64,000 nt of DNA from Diospyros lotus (Eukaryota; Streptophyta; Magnoliopsida; Ericales; Ebenaceae): contig NC_068345.1 in the NCBI RefSeq assembly GCF_014633365.1, positions 14,826,058 through 14,890,057 of the forward strand, given 5' to 3'. Each line of letters opens with the position of its first letter. Position 1 is the stretch's first letter. The notes beneath the pieces were generated by a model that saw only the letters and a list, made by a program, of their open reading frames with translations, made no database searches and had not been told where the DNA came from. Positions 1 to 12,100 of the stretch are shown here, piece after piece. The translations under genes were made by a program, and so were the position numbers.

Positions 1-60
1 TGCGGCCATTATTAAATCTCCTTCATTTTCCCTATCTTCATCATCTACAACCACTACTAT
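1..60 (-). CDS. RIBA: RIBA exon 3, first 20 codons (runs off window)
   Basis: After the acceptor AATTGCAG (CAG at 63-61), the minus strand reads [20 protein letters not shown] in the phase left by exon 2. This is the strongly conserved acidic loop of DHBP synthase (RibB domain). The exon continues beyond position 1. Confidence 0.87.
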   Translation of the reverse strand, partial: MVVVVDDEDRENEGDLIMAA

Positions 61-118
61 CTGCAATTTAATTATGAATTAGTATGGAAAAGCTGGATGT
101 ATTCATGTGCACATGCAC

Positions 119-169
<51 letters not shown>

Positions 170-3100
170 GAAGTGCTTCATTTTTTATAGGATGAAAAGG
201 ATAAACAGGCAACCAACCTTTCCTTGACGAATATCTTCAATTGCCTCTGCAATAGATGAGAATCCTTCTGTGGGACAGTCCAAATCAAATTCATCATCAT
301 CAACAGAGAAACCAAAAGTTGCAGGAGTGGTTTCTGCTGTGATGGTTCCAAATGCTATTGTATCAGGCTGTATATCAATACCAGGTGATAATCCACTAAG
401 GATAGTACTTTCATCTGCAGCATTAGTGGCTTTGGGATAACGGGGGTCACCTTCTCCTGCTAATAGAGCCGCTTTGGTTCTACCATGACAGTTGACACTG
501 AAGACCAATTTGCCTCCCAGTTGGCTCAAGGACAAATGGAATCTGTCCCCATTTGTAGGGACAAGTTTACTGCAGTGCAACCCATTGAATAATTTGAAGT
601 TGCTGAATGCTCTGCAAGAACTTGAAAGTCAGAAATATCTACAGATGGGAAAAGCAAAACATAACAACAACAATCTGAAACCTTAATCCCACTAGATGGG
701 ATCAGTAACATGAATTCTAGCTTTCTAACCATATTTCCTGTAAGGCTGTTAAACCCCATGTCATTCTTAAGGGTTTCCCACAAAGTTTTCTTTAGTCTTC
801 CTTACCTCTTATACTACAAAATTCTTTCATTCCATCCACTTGCTTTGTAGGTGCATCTATTGGTTTTCTTCTCATATGTTCAAATCATCTTAATTGCACT
901 TCATGCATCTTATCTTCAATAGACTTCACTCCAACTTTATTACATATAATTTTATTTTTTATTTATCTTTTTCTAATATGGTCTCATACATACCTCAATG
1001 CCCTCGTCTCAATTACACTCATATTTTATATATATTGATACTGCCAAATATAATGTTAAGACAAATTATTTCATTTTAACCATCCTACATTAACCAATCC
1101 TAATTTGGTTAGGATAAGGAGCAGTTGGTGGTGATGATGATGATGAACCATCCTACATTGATTCTATAACATCTTCACTAATTTCCCCTTCTTTTTGAAT
1201 AATTCCACTTCTTCTATTTTTTTAAGAATACCGAGTCAAGTTCTTCTCCTACCTGTATCAAATAGAACATGCTGAGCCAAATCTTCTTCATGTAAAACAT
1301 GCTTGATTTAGATCAGGAAAATCATGTGGGTTTATGAAAATGCTATGGCTCAAATTTGTAGTCAATCCTATTTCCGATAAGGGCAATTGACAATTGAATC
1401 CGATTTTTTCCATTATTTCATATCCATAGAAGTGCAAAAAAAATGCCTGGCTCCAAGTTGTTCAAGAATAATGGCGTTGACTTTCTTGACCCTCTGCCTT
1501 AGGATTAGTCAGCTCTATTTCTCGATGGAGGCAAAGAAAGGATAACTGGATCTTCAAATCTCACTATGACATCATCCATATTTCCTTATATACCAAACTT
1601 AAATTAGATATATTTTGTTTTTGTGATATGCTCAACTTGAAACCTTTAAATTCTAAGGTGTTCCTCCATAATTCAAATTTAATAGTCACACTTTCTTTTG
1701 TCATACCCACTAAGAGAATGTCTAAAAATATTGTACTCCCAAGGAACCACTTTTTGGATTGTACGTTGGGAGTTCATCCATCAAAGAGCAAAGAGATAAG
1801 AGCTCAACACAAATCCTTGTTGTAATCCAATTATAACTGGAAACACTTCAATATCTCCTTCACAAGACCTAATACGCATGTTAGGTCCTCAAATCTGACG
1901 AGGTCACAAGGTCACAGACAAGAGGTGCTCCCACTAATGAAAAGCCCAAAGGGAAAAAAGGAAGCGAATAGAACTACTGCTAATTGAGAGAATTAGGGTA
2001 GAATTTAGGGAGAATTGAAAAGAAAATTCAGAGAAAGAGAGGGAAGCAGAAAGAGGCAAGAGAGAGAGAGAAAGAAACAGAGAATTCTTTGGACAAATGC
2101 TTCAATGCCTTTGCATTCAGCTGGATTAGGTTTATATACTAATCCAGGCAGTTAAGTTTGGCGCCAACAGGGCTGCCAATACAAAGCTCAAAGTACAACT
2201 ATGAGTAGCTAGTCAAAGTAGAACTGCTGTAAAATACCAATAAACCCTTACAAACATTAGGTACATGACAATTTATGCCCCCACCCACCCTCTTAAAAAA
2301 TTTCTTATCCTCAAGAAATGGAGAGAAGACGGGTGGCTTGAGGAAATTGAGTAAGCAGGTCGGGTAAATGTTCTTAGGTATTATTATCAGGATGACGGTG
2401 AGACCACTGAACCAACACCTGAGTTAAGGGAGTCCCATGCCTACAAATGACTTGTTTATCCAAAATGAAAGCTAGTTTCACTGTAGGAGGAGCATCAAGA
2501 ACAAATGATGGCAAAGAAGGACTAACCAGTTGTGTTTCCCACTGATTTTTTAAACAATGAAACATGGAATACCGAATGAATGTGAGAGTCAAGAGGTAGC
2601 TGGAGCTTGTAAGCTACAGTCCAAATTTTAGCGACAATAGGAAAAGGGCCATAGAATTTTGGACTGAGCTTAGAAACCTACCCGTGAGTGAGAGCTCATT
2701 GATGGCAGTGTTCAACCTTAATAAGCCATATCTCCCACTGCAAACTCCTTGCCACTTCTTCTATTAGCAAACAGCTTCATCCTGTTTTGAGCAGTTGCTT
2801 GTTAGCACCTGAAATACATCCTTTCGATGCTGGAAATAAGTGTCAACAACAGCTACTGATGTAGATTCCAAAGTGGCAGGTAACAGGGGAGGTTTATAAC
2901 CATACAAAGCCTCAAAAGGTGACATTTTAATAGAACTGTGATAGCAAGAATTATACCACCTCTGGGCCAAAGAATGCCATTTATGCCAAACCTTAGACCG
3001 TAAAATACAGAGACAACGAAAATAAGTCTACAAACACTTATTCACTCTTTTTGTTTGGCCATCTATTTTCGGGTGATAGGCAATTGACATATGCAACTTA

Positions 3101-6100
3101 GTACCCAAAGATTTCAAAAGGTCTTGCCATAGTAGACTTGTAAGAACCTTGTCTCTATCAGAAACTATGGATTGTGGAACTCCACGCAACTTGACAACAT
3201 GATCTAAGAATATTCTGGCCACTTCTTGAGCAGTAAAAGGATGAGAGATACTAAGAAAATGGGAAAATTTAGTGATTCAATCCACCACCACCAAAATACA
3301 ATCTTTGCCCTTTGATTTAGATAATCCCTCTACAAAATACATAGATACACTGGTTCAAGCCTGCATAGGCATTGCCAAGGGTTGTAATAACCCAGGAGCT
3401 GCCACTGTTTTATGCTTGCAACGTTGGCAGACATCACAAGCCATCACAAAATCCACCACATTTTTCTTCAAATGTGGCCAATAAAATAACTACTTCACCT
3501 TATGGTAAGTGTCCTAAATACCTGAATGTCCTCCCAAAGGTGATCAATGCAAAGATTGCAAAATCTTTCCCTTGAGTTGATCACAATCTCCTATCACCAA
3601 TCTGCCATGGAACCAAATTAATCCTTTAGCCATTGTATAACCTGGTCTACTAGATGAGTCAATAGTCAATTGCTCCAACAATTCCTTAAACCAGTCAGCT
3701 AACTCATAGTTAGTTGTCACCTCCTAGTACCAATCAGGAACAACAGATATGATGGTTGCAGAAGTCCCTTCTTCAAAATAGCGGGACAAGGCAGCTAAAT
3801 TTTCCTTTCCTTTTCTGTATTGGATAGTATAATCAAGGCCCAACAGCTTAGTCATCCCCTTCTTTTGTAGCTATGTATGTAGTTTCTACTGTAGTAAGTA
3901 TTTTAGGCTCTCATGGTCAATTCGAATAATAAATTGACTGTCTTCCAAATAATCCCTCCATTTATCCACTGCTATTAAAACAACCAACATTTCTTTGTCA
4001 TATATGCTCAACCCCAACTATTTAGGAGCTAAAGCTTGACTTATAAAGGCTAATGGCCAACCTTCCTGCATATGTACAGCCCCAACTCTCAAATTTCTTG
4101 CATTAGTCTCTAACACAAAAGGTTTACTAAAATCTGGTAAAGCCAAAACTAGAACTTCACTCATGGCCATTTTCAATTTAACAAAAGATTCTTCAGCCTA
4201 AGGATTCCAATTAAAATTATCCTTCTTCAACAGTTCTATCAAAGGCTTACTAATAACTCCATAATTTAATACAAATCTCCTGTAGTATCCAGTTAGTCCC
4301 ATAAATCCTCTCATAGCCTTTACATTAGTAGGTCTTGGCCAAGAAAGCATTGCAGCCACTTTCTTAGGGTCAATACTTACCCCAAGATCAGAAATTATAT
4401 GCCCCAAATACTCCACGTGCCTCTGGGCAAAAGCACACTTTGACTTCTTCACGTACAATTGGTTAAGTCTGAGGAACTCAAAAGAAGTTTTTAGGTGGTT
4501 AAGATGTTGAGCAAAGGTAGGGCTATCTACAAGAATATCAACAGAGAATATTAAGATAAATCTCATAAATAGGGTTGAAAAATCTAGTTTATGAGAGCTT
4601 GAAAAGTGGTTGGGGCATTAGTTAGACCAAAAGACATAACTTTAAATTCATAATGCCTTTGATGGGTTCGAAAGTTTGTTTTAGGAATGTCTTCTGGTTT
4701 CATCCTAATTTGATGATAACAAGATCTTAGGTCAACTTTGGTAAAAACAGTAGCATGTTTGAGTTCATCCAAAAGGTCCTCAATAATAGGAATAGAAAAC
4801 TTGTCTTTGACTGTTATGACATTTAATTGATGATAATCAATGCAAAATCGCCAAGAGCCATCTTTTTTCTTGACAAGTAACACTGGTGAAGCAAAAAGAC
4901 TATGGCTGGGTTGAATAGTGGATTTTTGTAACATGTCTTTAACTAATTTTTCAATTTCGGCCTTTTGAATTGGTGGATAACTATATGACCGAATATTGAC
5001 AGATTCAATATTAGGTTTAAGTGTAATGGTATGATCAAATAATCTTTTTGGTGGTAAAGATGTAGGTTCTACAAAAAGGTTCTCATACTCAACTAAAAGC
5101 ACGTGCAAGGAGTCAAGTTCGTGTACCTCCCATTTTGGTTGAGTCTAGCTGACAGTCACCAATAACTCACCAAATTGCTCCTGTGATCCTTCCATTTCAT
5201 CAATAGCTTGTATGGAAAATAGATGTGCCACTTGTGCCATCTTGCTCATAAACATCTTCTGCAACTTTTTCCCTGTGATCATCTTACATATGCCTGTATC
5301 CAGGCTGCCTGCAAGAGTCATCCTTCCATCCTTTACAAACTTCGAATTTATTGAAATCAAAACTGATTGGACAGACTGTTTTCATCCAATCCACTCCCAA
5401 AACTATATCACAACCACCAAGCTTCAATAACCTCAAATCAGTTGCAAATCTCTCCCCCTGCATTTTCCACTGAAAGTCAATACAAGAGGATTTGCTGATC
5501 ACCTTACTGCCATTGGCCACAGGCATCGATAATGGTTGAGTGCTAGTAAGCCTGCAACCTAGTTTCTTATTCTCATCCAAGAAACTTGTGTACTTCTACT
5601 GTCAATCAATACATCAATTTATGGTTGCATACCTTCCCGTCTACCTTAATAATCTTGCTGTTTGCTAAGCCCTTAGAGCATGCAGTGATATTTCTCCATT
5701 ATCTGCTTCTCAATCTCAGTTTCAACTACTGGAATTTCCTCCATATCCTCTACTTCGTCTTCTCCTTCCAACAATAGCATTTGTCTCTTGCATTGGTGTG
5801 CTGGCATATATTTATCTCCACATCTAAAACATAAGCCAGCCTGCCTACATTTCTCCACAAGGCCAAACTTCCCTCCTGTAGATTGATTTGAGACAGCAGT
5901 TCGTGGAACTGCTAAATTTCTGGAATTCTGACTGTTTTTTGCTGCCTCTCTATTAAATCCACAATTCCCTTGATGAATGGCATTAGAACTTGTTCCTCTT
6001 ATTTGCATTCTTTGCTTCTTCAACAGAGCTTCTACTGTAAGCTCTTGTAATCTCGCACTTTCAGCAGCCTGTTTAATCATCTTTGGCTATAACACCTTAA

Positions 6101-9100
6101 CTGTAGACCTCAATTCCTCACTCAAGCCACTAATGAAGCTTGAGACGAAGTGAGCCTCAGTCAGCTAAGGGTTAAGACTAAGCATAAAAGATTTCAGCTC
6201 CTCAAACTTAATCTGATAAGCCTAAACAAAATTCTCCTGCCTCAATCTATTAAATTCCTCCACCACATCAATCATGTTTCTATCACCGAATCTCTCACAG
6301 AAATCCTCCACAAATTCTGTCCACTGACAGTTCTCTCTTAACCAGATTCATCCTTGGAACCAAGCGTCTGCCACATCGTTCAAATAAGCAGAGGCTAAGG
6401 TAACTCTCTGCCTCTCTGCTGATCCAGTATGTTTGTTAGCACCCTAGAGCTGACAAAGGACTACTATAGAATTCTGCCAAGAGAATTCTAAGGTAATGAG
6501 ATAGAGAGAGAGAGGGGGGGGGGGGTGAGAGAGGAGAGAGAGAGAATCAGAATCTTTACTCATCATGATTTGGGGCCAAGGCCTCCTTACATATTTATAG
6601 TCAGTTGGGGCACCTTCTTGAAGGTATACCCAATAAGCATAGCCAGTAACTGCCTTGGTACAACCTTGGCAGCCAATAATTGCCTTGGTACACAACCTTG
6701 ACAACTTACAAAAATTCTTGTATGGACTATCCTACCCTTAGGAATGTGACAATACCCCTCCCCTTGAAGGCATTTCTTGTCCTCAAGAAATCACAACAAC
6801 TGAGCAACTCGAGGGAATTGCTTGAGTAGATCCGATAGGTATTCCCGTGGTATGATTAGGATGGTAGTTGGTCCATTGCACCAGCACCAATGTCATGGGA
6901 AGAGAGTTGTGGTAAATCACTCTCTTGTCCAATACTGCTAGAGACTCTACCACCTCTGTGGACTCTATTTCCATGGGAGGTAAATCTGAACTTGTGAGGT
7001 CCGAGGGTCCGATTGATTTCTTTAGTAAGGAGACATGGAAGACTGGGTAAATTCCTACCCCTTCTGGCAGTTGTAGCTTATAAGCCACCTTACCTACCTT
7101 GGCCAACACTTAAACGGGTCCATAGTACTTGGGACTCATCTTGGATGGAGGAAACCAAATAGCTGTTATTAGAACCTTCTTACCTTCAAATAGATCATGT
7201 CCCTTATTTCAAAATTCCTCTCACACCGTTTCTTGTCTACCAATTGTTTCATCATGTTCTCTGCCACTACTAATTCCTTCCTGATCACTTGTTGGGCCTC
7301 TTGCCTCTACTACAAGTGTTTATCCAATAGTATTCTAAAACGCTCTAGGCGCTAATCGGGCGCCAAGCTGGGGCCTAGCGCCTAGGCCACCTAGGCGGGG
7401 CCTAGAAAAACTGCTATTTTTTAAATTAAAATTTATATTATTCTAAATGTACATACAAATTAGAATTCATATTATCCCAAATACACATATAAATTAAACA
7501 AAGATTATGAAATATTAATATAGATTATTAAATTTAGAGTTTAGACTTTGTGAAACACAATTTATAGGCATTAAAAATAATAGAATCAAATAAAGACATA
7601 ACAACAAAATACAACAATAACAAAATACAACACTTGGTCGAGGAAGAACAACTCAACAAAATACAAGCAACAAATTACAACCAGCAGCAACAGCAAGCAG
7701 CTGCAACAAAAACACTCGGCGGAGGAAGAAGATCAAGAACCAGCAATGCAAGAGATGGTGGCGGCGTGCGAGCACGAGAGAGGCAACAGCAAGCAGCGTT
7801 GCTGCTGCTTGCTTACTACTTACCAGAGGAGGCGCAAGGTGAGTGAGGAAGATGTGCGAGCAAGCACAAGAGAGGCGACGACGACGATGTGCTGGCACGA
7901 AACGACGGCGACAGCAACTCTGCAACTGCAAGAGACGGTGGCTAGATGTGAGCACGAGAGAGGCGACGACGACGGCGACTCTGCAACAGATTGTCGATAG
8001 CGGTGCACACAAGAGAGAAGGGGAAATCGACGAGAGAGAAGGGGTAACGTGTAAGGGGAAACAAAACCCTAATAAATTTATACTAATCCATTCACGCGGC
8101 CGATTAGGCCATAATCCGCCAGGCGGTTCATGCGGCTAGGGATCCGCCTAGGCGCCGCCTGGTACCGATTAGCCGAGCTGGCGCCTAAGGTGGCCGATTT
8201 GGCCATAATCGTGGCGGCCAGCGGCCGCCTAGGCCGCGTTTTAGTTCACTGTTATCCACTACTAACTCCACATTTGAGTAGTGCATAACTATAGGTATCA
8301 CTAGGGGTTTGTAACCAAAGAGGGCCTTGAATGGGGACCTTTTTAAGGAGTAGTGTGTCATGAACCTAGGGTTTAGCCTAGGATTGGAGTGACAATCGGA
8401 AGGAGCTGATGAATAGAATCAAGAACAGAATATTTGAGAGGAAGAAATGGACAGAAATGGAGAAGAATGTAGAGAGAAATGAGGGAGAGAAATAGAGAGA
8501 AAATGAGAGGGAGATTGTAGAGAAATTGTAGAGAGAGAATCAGATTTCATTCCTTTAATTCAAGCATATCCTTCTTCTCTTACAATTGGCCTTTTTATAG
8601 GCATAGCTAGATGTTTAACTAATTTCTAACAATATCCTAACAGCACCCATGTGCTTCTAACAACTTGTAAAATATCCCTAACTAACTATTATACCCTATT
8701 ACAATAATGCCCATTTATTACTCCTAAGGTCATGACAATTCCCCCCTTCTTGAGAAAGTTCTTGTCCCCAAGAACTTGCAACAAGTAGCCATTGCTTCAT
8801 CCAACTCCCGCCTTTTCTATCTGATTGATCTTCCTTTCTTTCTTTCTCCTTCTAGGCCTCTTCTTCTTCCTCGTTCTTAAGTGCCTAAGATCAATCTCAG
8901 GCCTAAGTTGCCCAAAACTTCCATAGAAGAAACTTTATCGAATTCAAGCCCAATACAACCACCTCCTTCTATAGTTGTCCAATCAAATTCGGCCTTCCAT
9001 TGAAGAACATGATCAGCCACACTCAACCTGATATGGTTAACGGTTGAAACTTGGAGTCTAAAGAAGAATTAACTGTGTCCTTGACTTCTTTTGATAGTTC

Positions 9101-12100
9101 ATCCCCGTCCCATACCAATAAGTAAGGTAAGCATGTATTCTTAGCTGCCGTAATTTCATTTCCATCCATCCCACTGCCATATTCTACTGCAAAACTTCCA
9201 GCAACATCCTAAAATTGCAACAGTGGAGGATTGCAGATTTGCCTTGGATACTCATACCAAAGCTGTTTGTGAGCATTAGCATTAGGAGCTGCTGCAACTT
9301 CCATTTCAGCCAATGATTCATCCTTCCATACGGTAGACAGCAACTTGGATTTTCTAGTAGGAGCAAAAACCAACACAGCAGCGATAGTTTTGTTTTCTTC
9401 AGCAAACCCTTCAATTCCTTCCACTATATCCCTTAGTTTTCCTCTGGCTAGTGTTGTCTTCACCTTCTCATTGCCTATTTAAACCCAAGTCAATTCCATA
9501 TTTTGTTTCGAATGTGATTGTTCCTCAGATTTCAATAAGTCTAAAATCTGAGGAAAGGCTTCAGCACCATCATCCACACCGATGGCTGGTCCTTTAGTCT
9601 GATTTATCTGATCCAATGCTGTCCCATTTTCCACAAACTTCTAATCTGGAGCAGTCCCAAACCCTTCCGCCCCTGCACTAGCTACTGGGGGTAATGAGTT
9701 GGCTTTGACCTCCTCTATCACTTCATCAATTGCTTCCCTAATATTTCCTTGCAGCCTTTTAGTAGATGCATCTTGGGGTATTATTTCTTCTTCAAAAAGA
9801 TCTGAAGGCTCCTTTTGATCTGTTGCCCTATCAGAATGCTTCTTTTTCTGCCCAAAGTCTAGAGTAGGCAGTGAATCGGATGTTCGTAATCTTGTCTCCT
9901 CCTTCGGCTGCTCCGCTCCAAGGAATTCCTCCTTGTTAAAACTTCCGTGATAATCATCAAAATATTCCACCGAAAGTTGTAATGATACTTCTTATATAGT
10001 ATCATTGCAAATTCTTGCAATTTCTCGCGAAACATTCGACCGAATTCCTTGCACTCTTCATCAAACCCACTACTGGTTCTTTTGTCCAATTGGCTGATCC
10101 CCTTCTTATGTTCCTTGTTGCTGCCAACTGAAAATGCAGCCTTCTTTGGCTGCCATTGAGGCTCCATTCCCACTAAAAATGAAGCATTGGTCCGCTGCAA
10201 TGGAGGCTGCTCTCTTGCTTGAAAATTAACCACTGAAAATGTAGCACCATTCGGTTGCAATTGAGACCCATTTTGTTTCAGGTGTGCCCTGCTTCCCTTA
10301 GCTGATTTTTCACAATCAGCATATTTCGAAGACCACATACTGCTCTTCTTCAAACAAGTTAACCCAAAATTCAAAGCCAAAATTAACCTTTGTTTCCCTT
10401 TGCTCATAGTCTAGAATTTCGATTGGAATCCACCGCCTGAAATTACTGCTCCATTATGATCTATCTTAATGAAGTTGGATCGGAATTATCGCAAAGGAGC
10501 GCTGGAATTCACAGCCAAGAATCACCCATCCAAATTCGCCTTCAAAAATCCACTCCCAGCTACTCCGAACTTTGCTCAGCTTCTCCACTTACAGTTGATT
10601 CTTAATCAACAGCCCTCCTTGCTCACCGAAGGCACTGTCGGAACAAATTAGCCTAGTCGCCCCTACAGAAATTAATGGCGGTTCTTCTCAACCCAATCAC
10701 CGTCCAAGGCTTCACAATCGCCTAACTTCCCTTTTGAGTTTGCCTTCTTGAAGCGCGCACTGTGGCAGCTGAGATCTGAAGTTAGCTACCGTCGTCCCAG
10801 GCCGATCTTTGGTCTGTTCTCCTCAAGATCCAACAAGCGTCTTCTGTTACCTAATCACTTCTCTGAAATGCCTCTTGAATCTGCTTCGCCTTCTTTGTTC
10901 GACTCCAAGATCCGATCGGAACTGTTGGTCTTACTCGCCTACAGTACCGAACCCAATTGAAACTTATAGAGTTCCTTGAATCAGCGAAATTGTCTTCCGA
11001 AAATTCTTAGGCTGCTCGCCTGTTGGAAATTAATCACGTCGGCAACAATATTCGAAAACCCGTTTAGAATTCTCTTGGCTAGATCGCCATCGAAGTCCTT
11101 CTCCCGACTCCGAACCTAATTGCTGCCATAGTAGATACTCTCCAAATCAGATCAGAAGCTCAACCTAACCACCGTCAAGCCAGATTTGCAACAGTCGCGA
11201 ACCACCCAATCACTGTCCACTGGCCGCGACCACTGGCTTGGTATTGTACTTTATCGGAATTGCTTCACCTAATCACCAATGTAAATCACCGTTGGAGATC
11301 GCTAACAGAGTCGGATTCTTTCTCGCCTCCAAAAGTCAAACAATCTTCTCAATCACCTTCTTCGATCTGCTCTGATCACAATCGTTGTGGATTCAACGAT
11401 CATATTCCCCGCCGACTCCTTTCAAACTCAGATCAGAAGCGACCACTTACCCGCCATCAATCACCTTCCTGCCTCGGGTTTTGCTTCTATGAGTTGCTTC
11501 TAGAACAGACTCCTGAATGCATCGACTCCAATCACACCACCGAAATGCTTCGACTGTGTTGTTTCGGAATCGCCTCCTGCAACTTGTTACTTTCCACCAC
11601 CGATTGTTGCTCAGTGTCCAAATCTATTGTGGATTGGTGTCCGTTCTACCACTACTATCTTCTCTGAATTCCGCCGCTAAGATAGTCGAAATTTGCAAAC
11701 ACATAAGAAGCAAACGCTACGAATGTTCAACGGTATTCGCCAAAATCACCATCAGACTCACCTTCAAAAGTCAAACACACTAACTTGATTGACTAACTCA
11801 CAGCCGAGGAATGACTGCTCTGATACCAATTTGTCATAAACCTAGGGTTTAGCCTAGAATTGGAATGACAATCAGAAGGAGCTGATGAATAGAATCAAGA
11901 ACAGAATATTTGAGAGGAAGAAATGGACAGAAATGGAGAAGAATGTAGAGAGAAATGAGGGAGAGAAATAGAGAGAAAATGAGAGGGAGATTGTAGAGAA
12001 ATTGTAGAGAGAGAATCAGATTTCATTCCTTTAATTCAAGCATATCCTTCTCCTCTTACAATTGGCCTTTTTATAGGCATAACTAGATGTTTAACTAATT

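Noticed and set aside
1879..1884. A 5-bp TSD for Gypsy A
   Set aside because: Flanks (ACGCA on the left, CATTT on the right) do not match. The pairing of LTRs is still well supported by sequence and by the split coding region.
7634..8139. Overlapping open frames with Gln/Arg/Glu-rich products on both strands
   Set aside because: They arise from CAG/GAC-rich low-complexity DNA inside a non-coding TIR element. No domain, and frames are open on both strands at once.
10469..11783. Plus-strand open frames in element C (for example 11260-11667)
   Set aside because: Antisense to the element and Ser/Pro/Leu-rich, as expected from a purine-rich sense strand. No motif.
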